From JACQGD01 sp045628725 (GTDB lineage Bacteria > Patescibacteriota > Saccharimonadia > Saccharimonadales > Saccharimonadaceae), in contig JAZQPT010000026.1 in the NCBI GenBank assembly GCA_045628725.1, positions 1 to 31,105 on the forward strand: a stretch of 31,105 nt of DNA, given 5' to 3'. Under the pieces are notes generated by a model. That model searched no databases and had not been told where the DNA came from. It was given only the letters and a program-made list of their open reading frames with translations. Of this stretch, positions 13,826 through 20,876 are shown piece by piece. The position numbers were made by a program, and so were the translations under genes. The number at the start of each line of letters is the position of its first letter. The first letter of the stretch is position 1.

Positions 13826-16800
13826 ATGTCGAAAGTTATGGCAGGAACGGGAATTGCAGACTTTGACGCAGTTCGCCTGGCGGTAGCAAGCCCTGAAGAC
13901 ATCCTAAAGTGGAGTCACGGTGAAGTTACAAAGCCTGAGACAATTAACTACCGAACTCAGAAACCAGAACGAGATGGTTTGTTCTGTGAACGAATTTTCG
14001 GACCAGTAAAGGATATTAATCCACACGATAACAAGCTAAAGGGTGTTCGTTCACGCGAAGCAGCGATCGACAAGAACGGTGAGCTTGTCACCAAGTCAAT
14101 CGTTCGCCGCGAGCGAATGGGACACATCAACCTTGCCGCACCAGTTGCGCATATCTGGTTCATGCGTGGTACTCCATCGGCAATGAGCTTGCTGCTTGGT
14201 ATTACCGTTCGTAACCTCGAACGCGTTGCTTACTTTGCTAGCTATGTACTACTTGATGTTGATACAGAAAAACGCGATCAGTATCTTTCAGATCTTGAAG
14301 CTGAAACTGTCGCTGGACGTATGGCAATTAAAATGCGCTACGAACGTGACGCTGAAGCTGAAAATGCTGATGTAAAAGCACTTGCAGAAGCACAATCACG
14401 TGAAGTAGAAGAGCTAAATGAAAGCTACAATGTCAAAAAAGCTCAGCTCGACAGCCTTGTAAAGGGTGCGTTGATGAACGAGACTGATTTCCGTAACCTA
14501 CCAGAAGAATACGAAGAACTCGCTACTCCAGGTATGGGCGGTACAGCACTAAAAGCACTTCTTGATGAAATCGATCTAAAGACACTTATCAAGCAGCTCG
14601 GCGAAGAAGTCGAAGGTGCGAAGGGTCAACGTGAAAAGAAACTCTTGAAGCGTCTAAAGGTGCTTGAAGGAATGGAAGCTGCTGGCATCAAGCCAAACAG
14701 CCTCTGCCTATCAGTCTTGCCTGTGATCCCACCGGACCTTCGTCCAATGGTACAGCTAACTGGTGGTCGTTTTGCGACATCAGACCTCAACGACCTATAT
14801 CGTCGTGTGATCAACCGTAACAACCGTCTAAAGAAATTGATTGACCTAAACGCTCCTGAAGTTATCCGACGCAATGAAATGCGTATGCTCCAGGAAGCCG
14901 TTGATGCATTGATCGACAACTCTGCGGCTCGTGGTGGTCGTGCAGTAAATGCTACCGGTGGCCGTCGCCGTCTGAAATCAATCAGCGACATGCTAAAGGG
15001 TAAGCAAGGACGATTCCGTCAGAACCTTCTTGGTAAGCGTGTAGACTATTCAGGTCGTTCGGTTATCGTTGTTGGTCCAAAGCTCAAGATTCACCAGTGT
15101 GGATTGCCAAAGCAAATGGCCCTCGAATTGTTTAAACCATTCGTCATTAGCTGGTTAATCCGTGGTGAGCACGCTCATAACATCCGTTCAGCTACTCGTT
15201 TGATCGAGTCAGGCGATACGCTTGTATGGGATGCGCTTGATGCGGTGATCGAAGGAAAGTACGTTCTCTTGAACCGTGCGCCGTCACTTCACCGTTTATC
15301 AATCCAAGCCTTCATGCCAAAGCTCGTTGAAGGTAAAGCAATCCAATTGCACCCACTCGTTGCAAACGGATTCAACGCAGACTACGATGGTGACCAGATG
15401 GCGGTTCACTTGCCACTCTCAGATGACGCACAAAAAGAAGCGCGTGAATTGATGAGTGCAACGAACAACCTTCTTAAGCCAGCTGACGGTGCTCCAGTAT
15501 TGAACATTGGTCAGGACGTTGTCCTAGGTAACTACTACCTAACGTACGAAAAGCCAAGTGCTCAAACTGATACTCGAAAGCCATACAGCTCTGTTTACGA
15601 AGCTGAAATGGCCTACGACAACCACAAACTACAGCTACAGACTCCGATTCGCGTGTATACAAAGGGTGAAATCCGTGATACAACACTCGGACGTGTATTC
15701 TTTAACGAAATTCTGCCTGCAGACTTCCCGTATGACAACAGTATTCAGAACAAGAAGCAGTTGAAGAAAGTTCTTGCAAAGATCTTTAACCAGTACGGTG
15801 CAATCGAAACAGCAACAACAGCCGACCGAATGAAGGGCCTCGCGTTCCGATTTGCAACCATCGCTGCTGTATCAACTGGTAAGGACGATTACCTTAACTT
15901 TACCGAAATCCCTGAGTTTATCTCAGAGGGTGACGATCGTACTTCACAGATTTCTGATCAGTTTGACCAAGGTTTGATTACCGAAGAAGAGCGTTACAGC
16001 TTGACTGTCCAGTCATGGCGAAATGTTGACCGTAAGGTGACAGAATTCCTACAGGACGAGCTTAAGAAGATGGATACAAGCATTAGTGTAATGGTTAACT
16101 CCGGCGCTCGTGGTGACATCTCTAACGTTAAGCTAGCAAGCGCGATGATCGGTATCATGGTTGATGCCGCTAACCGCGAAATCGAGCTACCTATCCGTTC
16201 AAGCTACAAAGCCGGTCTTTCGTCACTTGAGTCATTCGTGGCAACACGTGGTGCTCGTAAGGGACTTATCGACACAGCGCTTAAGACTGCTGACTCGGGT
16301 TACCTAACTCGTCGTCTCGTTGATGTGTCGCAAGATGTCTTCACTGTCGACGACAAAATCGGTGACGATGATGGCTTTGCTATCTTCCGTGCCGAATCAG
16401 AAGAAACAATGATCGACTTCAGCAACCGTTTGACTGGTCGCTTTACTGCAGAAGCAGTTCCAGGTCACGTCGATGCTGACGTACTGATCACCCGTGAAGT
16501 TGCTGATGGCATTCAGGCTGACGAAAGCGTCGAATCTGTAAAGATCCAATCAGTTCTTTCTACGAAGAACCTCCGCGGTATTCCACAAAAGAGCTACGGT
16601 ATTGATATGTCTACAGGTACGCTTGTTGCTCGTGCACAACCAGTTGGTGTTATCGCAGCGCAATCAGTCGGTGAGCCAGGTACACAGCTAACGCTTCGTA
16701 CTTTCCACGCCGGTGGTCAAGCAGGTGGTGACATTACACAGGGTCTTCCTCGTGTTGAGGAGCTCTTCGAAGCACGTTCACCAAAGGGACAGGCATCCAT

Positions 16801-17659
16801 GACTGAAGTCACCGGTACTGTTGATGTATGGGAAGACGGCAAGAAGTATATCGTTCAGGTGACGCCAGCCGCAGGTCATGTTGAACGAATCGAGCTTGGC
16901 GGACGCACTGTAAGCGTCAAATCTGGCAGCAATGTCAAAGTTGGCGATGTTCTTGCAAGTGCAGAAGGCGAAGCGAAACCACTTGTCGCGCCGTTTGACG
17001 GTGTCGTCGAAGTAGTCCAGGATACACTCGTTCTTGCAGCAAATGCAAGTGCGCCTGTACGCTACGAAATCCCAGGCTCTACGCAGCTTGTCGTTAAGGC
17101 AAATGATCAGGTAAAAGCGGGTGACCGTTTGACTATCGGTTCACTCAACCTACACGACCTAATGCGTCTAAAGGGTACTGAAGCAACTCAGCGCTACATC
17201 ATTAACGAAGTTCTGCGTATCTACGCCGCACAGGGTCAAGACGTTGCTGACAAGCACCTCGAGATCATCGTGCGACAGATGTTCAGCCGTGTTCAGGTTG
17301 AAGATCCAGGTGACAGCACATTCGTTACTGGCGACATTGTCAGCAAGGCTGCCGTTGTCGAAGCAAATGCAGAGCTAGCTCAGCAGGGTCGTGAATTGGT
17401 ACAGTATACTCAGCTCTTGCTTGGTATCACTAAGGTATCGATCTGGTCAGACAGCTTCCTCTCAGCTGCATCATTCCAGGATACAACTCGTGTTCTGATC
17501 AATGCTGCAACAAGTGGTCGCGTTGACCGCCTCCATGGTCTGAAAGAAAACGTTATCATCGGACGCAAGATTCCAGTAGGAACAGGCGCACGATTTGACG
17601 ATGAAATGCAGGACGATATTGCTGAAGAAATTAGCGAAGACGTAGAACTAGCTGCCTAG
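13826..17659 (+). CDS. rpoC: RNA polymerase subunit beta' without zinc-binding cysteines (1277 aa)
   Basis: This is the catalytic beta' subunit. The N-terminal FDAVRLAVASPEDILKWS, then KPETINYRTQKPERDGLFCE, the zipper and lid region, the metal-binding NADYDGDQMAVH (15373-15408), the bridge and trigger-loop region and EPGTQLTLRTFHAGGQAGG are all present. Two features are odd. The N-terminal zinc ribbon, normally CxCGKYKR...CDRCGVEV, reads NPHDNKLKG...IDKNGELV and has none of its four Cys. The second zinc site, normally CxxxxGVCxxCYG plus an upstream Cys, reads TKNLRGIPQKSYG with DDK upstream, also without Cys. The whole protein has only three Cys residues, none in these sites. The active-site box has Tyr where Phe is usual (NADFDGD). 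The gene starts one base after rpoB with AAGGAGG upstream. A strong terminator follows the stop. Confidence 0.98.
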   Translation: MSKVMAGTGIADFDAVRLAVASPEDILKWSHGEVTKPETINYRTQKPERDGLFCERIFGPVKDINPHDNKLKGVRSREAAIDKNGELVTKSIVRRERMGHINLAAPVAHIWFMRGTPSAMSLLLGITVRNLERVAYFASYVLLDVDTEKRDQYLSDLEAETVAGRMAIKMRYERDAEAENADVKALAEAQSREVEELNESYNVKKAQLDSLVKGALMNETDFRNLPEEYEELATPGMGGTALKALLDEIDLKTLIKQLGEEVEGAKGQREKKLLKRLKVLEGMEAAGIKPNSLCLSVLPVIPPDLRPMVQLTGGRFATSDLNDLYRRVINRNNRLKKLIDLNAPEVIRRNEMRMLQEAVDALIDNSAARGGRAVNATGGRRRLKSISDMLKGKQGRFRQNLLGKRVDYSGRSVIVVGPKLKIHQCGLPKQMALELFKPFVISWLIRGEHAHNIRSATRLIESGDTLVWDALDAVIEGKYVLLNRAPSLHRLSIQAFMPKLVEGKAIQLHPLVANGFNADYDGDQMAVHLPLSDDAQKEARELMSATNNLLKPADGAPVLNIGQDVVLGNYYLTYEKPSAQTDTRKPYSSVYEAEMAYDNHKLQLQTPIRVYTKGEIRDTTLGRVFFNEILPADFPYDNSIQNKKQLKKVLAKIFNQYGAIETATTADRMKGLAFRFATIAAVSTGKDDYLNFTEIPEFISEGDDRTSQISDQFDQGLITEEERYSLTVQSWRNVDRKVTEFLQDELKKMDTSISVMVNSGARGDISNVKLASAMIGIMVDAANREIELPIRSSYKAGLSSLESFVATRGARKGLIDTALKTADSGYLTRRLVDVSQDVFTVDDKIGDDDGFAIFRAESEETMIDFSNRLTGRFTAEAVPGHVDADVLITREVADGIQADESVESVKIQSVLSTKNLRGIPQKSYGIDMSTGTLVARAQPVGVIAAQSVGEPGTQLTLRTFHAGGQAGGDITQGLPRVEELFEARSPKGQASMTEVTGTVDVWEDGKKYIVQVTPAAGHVERIELGGRTVSVKSGSNVKVGDVLASAEGEAKPLVAPFDGVVEVVQDTLVLAANASAPVRYEIPGSTQLVVKANDQVKAGDRLTIGSLNLHDLMRLKGTEATQRYIINEVLRIYAAQGQDVADKHLEIIVRQMFSRVQVEDPGDSTFVTGDIVSKAAVVEANAELAQQGRELVQYTQLLLGITKVSIWSDSFLSAASFQDTTRVLINAATSGRVDRLHGLKENVIIGRKIPVGTGARFDDEMQDDIAEEISEDVELAA

Positions 17660-17676
17660 ATCTACTAGCTAAGATA

Positions 17677-17707
17677 AAATCCGCCCATAGATTGGGCGGA
17701 TTTTTTT
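17677..17707 (+). terminator. rpoBC terminator
   Basis: AAATCCGCCCA (17677-17687) pairs with TGGGCGGATTT (17693-17703) around a 5-nt loop, followed by a T run to 17707. This is a textbook intrinsic terminator. Confidence 0.95.
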
Positions 17708-17758
17708 CTGAGAAAATGCTAAATGTCTGTGAGATATCTTACAAAATGATTAAAGATG

Positions 17759-17802
17759 TTGAAACTCCTTATGTTGCGGGGTACGATAGAAGTGTACCCT
17801 AC
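17759..17802 (+). promoter_or_regulatory. Promoter of the tiny-ORF cluster with a possible operator
   Basis: TTGAAA (17759-17764), 17 bp, then TACGAT (17782-17787). A 6-bp inverted repeat GGGTAC...GTACCC brackets and overlaps the -10, which could be a repressor site. Confidence 0.5.
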
Positions 17803-17823
17803 ACGGTAAGCAAAGGAAATGAC

Positions 17824-17964
17824 ATGACTACATACTTCGATGCACTCATCAATTCCGACCACATCAATGAGCAGGAGGTTTCCTGCGAAGACAAGATACT
17901 TAGTGCATGCACGATTCGTGCGATGCGTCAGGGTGCTCCTCTCGAAAACGACGTCAATGAATAG
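17824..17964 (+). CDS. 46-aa orphan protein
   Basis: No family is recognised. ATG 17824 is preceded by AAGGA with a 6-nt spacer; a longer in-frame extension upstream would begin inside the rpoC terminator and is rejected. The peptide is acidic and soluble (MTTYFDALINSDHINEQEVS, then CEDKILSACTIRAMRQGAPL), with two Cys residues and a helical middle. It heads a short array of tiny ORFs (18014 and 18097) read in the same direction from the promoter at 17759. It could be a small regulator or antitoxin-like protein, but nothing specific supports this. Confidence 0.5.
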   Translation: MTTYFDALINSDHINEQEVSCEDKILSACTIRAMRQGAPLENDVNE

Positions 17965-18013
17965 TTGCACGACCTAGTCGGGACAATTCATCGATGCGAT
18001 AAAAGAGGGAGCT

Positions 18014-18109
18014 ATGACGGCACAAGAGGTTCTGGAAACGCTAAAGAAGCACGCAGCTATCTACGCTTCTGACGAGGAATTCGTCAGAAGCGTAGAGTGG
18101 GTGACCTAG
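18014..18109 (+). CDS. 31-aa ORF ending at a perfect palindrome
   Basis: ATG 18014 follows AGAGGGAG, a plausible ribosome binding site with a short spacer. The product (MTAQEVLETLKKHAAIYASD, then EEFVRSVEWVT) is a short helical peptide. Codons 17-27 are made of the palindrome at 18061-18095. The ORF overlaps the next one (GTG 18097) by 13 nt in another frame. The two together look like one 80-residue protein split by a frame change at the palindrome, so this may be a frameshifted gene, a programmed frameshift, or two coupled mini-genes. Confidence 0.4.
   Translation: MTAQEVLETLKKHAAIYASDEEFVRSVEWVT
18061..18095. repeat. Perfect 15-bp inverted repeat inside the coding region
   Basis: CTACGCTTCTGACGA (18061-18075) and TCGTCAGAAGCGTAG (18081-18095) are exact reverse complements around GGAAT. 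No T run follows, so it is not a terminator. It lies where the reading frame changes from the 31-aa to the 52-aa ORF, and its right arm covers the region just upstream of GTG 18097. Confidence 0.95.
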
Positions 18110-18255
18110 ATAGGGCACTAGATCGTCTGCGCGATCTTGCTTCACAGCGTGTTTACATGGCAGTAGCTAGTTGTGATTCCGAGGCTGTCTGTCGTATACG
18201 TGCGATCAATGCCCTAGAGGCAGTTGGTGCGTATGCAAAGGATGTCGGTCACTAG
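18097..18255 (+). CDS. 52-aa helical ORF, possibly the second half of a split gene
   Basis: The GTG at 18097 opens VGDLDRALDRLRDLASQRVY, then MAVASCDSEAVCRIRAINAL and EAVGAYAKDVGH, a well-formed amphipathic helical sequence with heptad-like Leu/Arg spacing. There is no independent ribosome binding site; the upstream bases lie in the palindrome's right arm. Translation could depend on ribosomes from the 18014 ORF opening that hairpin. The frame is open back to 18073, so fusion with the upstream ORF by a frameshift is equally possible. A further 28-codon ORF (18265-18351) follows, with weaker support and no ribosome binding site. Confidence 0.4.
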   Translation: MGDLDRALDRLRDLASQRVYMAVASCDSEAVCRIRAINALEAVGAYAKDVGH

Positions 18256-18358
18256 ATTGACACTATGTGTGGGTACGATGCCCGCCAAGAGATGAGTTCG
18301 TTCGTGGCCATATTGTCCGAACTTGAGCCCTCTTCGCGGGCTCACTCTTGAATAACTA

Positions 18359-18395
18359 TTAAATACACTCGTTACATTGTAGCGGGTGTATTTAA
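18359..18395. terminator. Bidirectional terminator between convergent genes
   Basis: TTAAATACACTCG (18359-18371) pairs with CGGGTGTATTTAA (18383-18395) over 13 positions with one G-T pair. A smaller GAGCCC/GGGCTC hairpin lies just upstream (about 18324-18343). It shares the AAATACAC...GTGTATTT arms with the elements at 380-426 and 26665-26698. Confidence 0.7.
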
Positions 18396-18396
18396 A

Positions 18397-18777
18397 TTAG
18401 TAGCTGATTATAGACGACAAGTTCGCGATGATAAAGTTAATGGCAATAGCCCCTACTGTAATCGCAATAGTAGAGGTAATAGCTAAGGTTTTACGTTTGC
18501 CAACTGGTTTTACTTTACGGATATAGATAAGATCAAGAACGAGCGCGGCAAACCCAGCGGCAGTACATATTAGTACATAGATACCTAATGCGATAAACAG
18601 TGCAGCAGATGCGCTATATTCTACCATCAGCGAAAGGAGCACGAATACAGAGAATGGATAGGTGAAATAGAGTACATTAAGTACTATCATCCAGGTCTCT
18701 AGCGTTGTCATATTTTGAGTGCTTTTTGTGGATGGATCCTGCATATAATGAGGCTTCTGTGTACTGTGCTGACTCAT
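18397..18777 (-). CDS. Small integral membrane protein, unknown function (126 aa)
   Basis: A polar N-terminus rich in His, Gln, Ser and Thr (residues 1-25) is followed by three predicted membrane helices: about 28-50 (TWMIVLNVLYFTYPFSVFVL), 57-86 (SAALFIALGIYVLICTAAGF, then AALVLDLIYI) and 98-122 (LAITSTIAITVGAIAINFII). A basic loop (RKVKPVGKRKT) lies between the last two. No catalytic motif is visible and I cannot name a family. No clear Shine-Dalgarno sequence precedes ATG 18777. It converges on the tiny-ORF cluster and is divergent from rpsL. Confidence 0.6.
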   Translation of the reverse strand: MSQHSTQKPHYMQDPSTKSTQNMTTLETWMIVLNVLYFTYPFSVFVLLSLMVEYSASAALFIALGIYVLICTAAGFAALVLDLIYIRKVKPVGKRKTLAITSTIAITVGAIAINFIIANLSSIISY

Positions 18778-18813
18778 TAGCTTACTCTATCACAGTAGAA
18801 TACAAGAGTACAC

Positions 18814-18842
18814 TTGTAAAGAACGTCGTTTTTTGGTACTAT
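18814..18842 (+). promoter_or_regulatory. Promoter of rpsL-rpsG
   Basis: TTGTAA (18814-18819), 17 bp, then TACTAT (18837-18842) with extended -10 TGG. The leader of about 155 nt contains a short GAGAT/ATCTC hairpin near 18954-18970 and no strong terminator. A weak GGGAG lies about 12 bases before ATG 19004. The long leader would leave room for autogenous control by S7 or S12, but I see no recognisable binding site. Confidence 0.65.
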
Positions 18843-19003
18843 TACAGATGAGTTTCCTCTTATTGGACCGGAATGCGACATGAATGTGTACACGCATGAA
18901 GGAGTCGATAGGGTATGACACGGGGCGGATATGCTGAATCCAAACCGTACACGAGATGTTTTCTATCTCAAAACAATAGTATATAAACGGGAGTGCATTT
19001 TTT

Positions 19004-19417
19004 ATGCCAACAATCAACCAATTGGTGCGTAAGCCACGCAAGATTGCGAACAAGAAGTCGAAATCTCCTGCGCTAGGCCGTATTCATAACGCACTAAAGA
19101 CTCGTTACTACGAGCAAAATGGACCACTTAAACGTGGTGTATGTATCAAAGTAACAACAAAAACACCTAAAAAGCCTAACTCTGCGCTCCGTAAAGTTGC
19201 ACGTGTTCGTCTAACGAACCAGCAAGAAGTTTGGGCATATATCGGTGGCGAAGGTCACAACCTGCAGGAACACGCCGTAGTGCTCGTTCGTGGTGGTCGT
19301 GTGCCAGACCTCCCAGGTGTTCGTTATCATATCGTTCGTGGTGCCCTTGACCTTCAAGGCGTCGCAAAGCGCAAACAAGGCCGTTCTAAGTACGGTGCAA
19401 AGAAAGAAGATAAGTAG
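19004..19417 (+). CDS. rpsL: 30S ribosomal protein S12 (137 aa)
   Basis: S12 sits at the decoding centre of the small subunit and sets accuracy. Conserved blocks are present: MPTINQLVRKPRK, TTKTPKKPNSALRKVARVRL, YIGGEGHNLQEHAVVLVRGG and GRSKYGAKK. The streptomycin-site loop reads GRVPDLPGVRYH: Pro101 replaces the lysine known as K88 in E. coli (GRVKDLPGVRYH), while the neighbouring Asp is kept. The other fidelity lysine region (TPKKPNS) is normal. Cys residues found in E. coli S12 (KVCRVRL, LDCSGV) are Ala and Leu here. It is followed 2 bp later by rpsG, giving a short str operon without fusA or tuf, which lie further downstream as separate units. Confidence 0.98.
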   Translation: MPTINQLVRKPRKIANKKSKSPALGRIHNALKTRYYEQNGPLKRGVCIKVTTKTPKKPNSALRKVARVRLTNQQEVWAYIGGEGHNLQEHAVVLVRGGRVPDLPGVRYHIVRGALDLQGVAKRKQGRSKYGAKKEDK

Positions 19418-19419
19418 TC

Positions 19420-19899
19420 ATGCCACGTAAAGTAACCAAGAAACTACAACGCGAACTCAAGCCAGATCGCAAGTACCAGTCAGTCCTCGTACAACGTCTC
19501 ATTAACAAGTCTATGCTTGATGGCAAAAAACTTGTTGCAGAACGTGCCGTTTATAACGCACTTGAGCAAGCAGCTAAAAAACTTGATAGCGAAGAGCCAC
19601 TCGAAGTATTCGAAAAAGCTCTCCGTAACGTTGCTCCAAACTTCGAAGTTAAATCTCGTCGTGTTGGTGGTGCTAACTATCAGATTCCATTCCCAATCCA
19701 AGGTCACCGTCAACTGCACTTTGCCTATTCATGGCTTGTACAGTCTGCTCGTAACCGTAGTGGAATGCCATACAGCCAACGTCTTGCACTCGAGATCATC
19801 GATGCGCATAACGAAGCTGGCGCAGCTTACAAGAAAAAAGAAGATACGCATAAGATGGCTGAAGCTAACCGAGCATTCGCTCACTTCGCCCGCGGCTAG
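19420..19899 (+). CDS. rpsG: 30S ribosomal protein S7 (159 aa)
   Basis: S7 is the primary 16S 3'-domain binder and contacts tRNA in the E site. MPRKVTKKLQRELKPDRKYQ, the central VFEKALRNVAPNFEVKSRRV, then GGANYQIPF and the C-terminal NRSGMPYSQRLALEIIDAHN, EAGAAYKKKEDTHKMAEANR and AFAHFARG match the family over its full length. It begins two bases after rpsL and has no strong ribosome binding site of its own, which suggests coupling to rpsL translation. A terminator follows the stop by about 20 bp. Confidence 0.98.
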   Translation: MPRKVTKKLQRELKPDRKYQSVLVQRLINKSMLDGKKLVAERAVYNALEQAAKKLDSEEPLEVFEKALRNVAPNFEVKSRRVGGANYQIPFPIQGHRQLHFAYSWLVQSARNRSGMPYSQRLALEIIDAHNEAGAAYKKKEDTHKMAEANRAFAHFARG

Positions 19900-19917
19900 T
19901 CTGTATCGACTCTGCAT

Positions 19918-19947
19918 AAAACCGCCTTCACACGAAGGCGGTTTTTG
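19918..19947 (+). terminator. rpsL-rpsG terminator
   Basis: AAAACCGCCTTC (19918-19929) and GAAGGCGGTTTT (19934-19945) form a 12-bp stem around ACAC, ending in TTTTTG. The A-rich left arm could also act for the opposite strand. Confidence 0.95.
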
Positions 19948-20014
19948 TTATATTCACCAAACGCGTAGGATGCTTGCGGCAAAAGGGGATGATTATGCGA
20001 GTTGGCCGAACAAA

Positions 20015-20032
20015 CGACAAACGTTATTGTCG
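20015..20032 (-). terminator. Weak terminator at the end of the 20024 gene
   Basis: On the minus strand CGACAA pairs with TTGTCG around a 6-nt loop and is followed by TTTGTT. It overlaps the last codons of the gene. Confidence 0.4.
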
Positions 20033-20572
20033 GGTGATGTTTTTTAGGTCGTGAGCGCCAATGGCATGAGGCCAATTGTTCTTATTTTCAACTTCTAGTG
20101 ATGAATACATCTTGCCTAGATTATATTCAATAGATGGAACCTCAGCGATTTCTTCTATAGTACTAAGTAGCGGTATATGCTCGCCCGTTGCCTGGGTATC
20201 CACGTTGATAGGTTTTTTCTGGTAGGTAGGTTCGTTCATGCTTCGCAGCGATGGCTTTGCTGGATACGTTAAGATGTGCAGCGCATCACTAAAAGTATTG
20301 GCGGTCGTGATTCGTAAAAGAATACCGTCAATAAACCGCGCCCCACGCACTACGCCAGGTTCATGTCTGTTCGGAGGCGGTAATTTATCAAGATAAAACT
20401 CACTCATTTCTGCTGAAATAAGCGGCAGTCCGCCGTATTGGCGCGACGCCACATCGGCAAACTTGTCGAGCGTAAAGCCTACGAGTCGATTCAGCTTTTC
20501 AGTTCGCTCCGCTTCTTGGTCGCGTAGCGCTTCAAGTTCAATTCGTTCAGGGTACTTTTTAGAGAAATGCAT
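20024..20572 (-). CDS. Hypothetical protein (182 aa), leaderless
   Basis: No family is recognised. The protein is soluble and has a charged helical N-terminus (PERIELEALRDQEAERTEKL, then NRLVGFTLDKFADVASRQY). A central region (GVVRGARFIDGILLRITTAN, then TFSDALHILTYPAKPSLRSM) and a polar, probably disordered C-terminal third follow. A minus-strand promoter TTGTTT (20602-20607), 17 bp, TACAAC (20579-20584) with extended TGA places transcription start at or next to ATG 20572, with no Shine-Dalgarno sequence. So it may have its own leaderless transcript although it follows two genes read in the same direction. Confidence 0.65.
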   Translation of the reverse strand: MHFSKKYPERIELEALRDQEAERTEKLNRLVGFTLDKFADVASRQYGGLPLISAEMSEFYLDKLPPPNRHEPGVVRGARFIDGILLRITTANTFSDALHILTYPAKPSLRSMNEPTYQKKPINVDTQATGEHIPLLSTIEEIAEVPSIEYNLGKMYSSLEVENKNNWPHAIGAHDLKNITRQ

Positions 20573-20578
20573 ACCCTA

Positions 20579-20607
20579 GTTGTATCAAAATGATTGACGA
20601 AAAACAA
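20579..20607 (-). promoter_or_regulatory. Promoter of the 182-aa gene
   Basis: On the minus strand TTGTTT, 17 bp, TACAAC with extended -10 TGA. Six bases separate the -10 from the ATG at 20572. Confidence 0.55.
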
Positions 20608-20621
20608 ACACAAGTATACTG

Positions 20622-20876
20622 CTACGGAGTCGGTGCGGTAGCAAGAAGAAAGTCGACAGGAAGATCTAGCGTCGTTGATAGCATGTCGATTTTTTGGAAC
20701 TTACCATATTTGATAGGGGTTCCATCTGCATGGAATAGACGGTAATAATAATCGTAGTCCACCGTCTCGCCTTTAAAGTTTTTAGCTGTTGTCGGCTCTT
20801 CGATACGCAGAACGTACCATCCGGGCGGCTCGTCTGTAAGGATACGTTTTATTTTGGCGTAGTGATTAAACGCCAT
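20622..20876 (-). CDS. Hypothetical protein (84 aa) coupled to the aldo/keto reductase
   Basis: No family is recognised. The small soluble protein looks beta-rich, with many aromatic residues (GWYVLRIEEPTTAKNFKGET, then VDYDYYYRLFHADGTPIKYG). It begins with the TAATG overlap at the end of the reductase gene, so it is read from the same mRNA by termination-reinitiation. Its function may relate to the reductase, but nothing in the sequence shows it. Confidence 0.65.
   Translation of the reverse strand: MAFNHYAKIKRILTDEPPGWYVLRIEEPTTAKNFKGETVDYDYYYRLFHADGTPIKYGKFQKIDMLSTTLDLPVDFLLATAPTP

Noticed and set aside
18265..18351. 28-codon ORF after the tiny-ORF cluster
   Set aside because: It has no ribosome binding site and includes a hairpin (GAGCCC/GGGCTC); support is too weak for a gene call.
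19517..20047. 176-aa plus-strand open frame over rpsG and beyond
   Set aside because: It is out of frame with rpsG, passes through the rpsG terminator and has no start signal.
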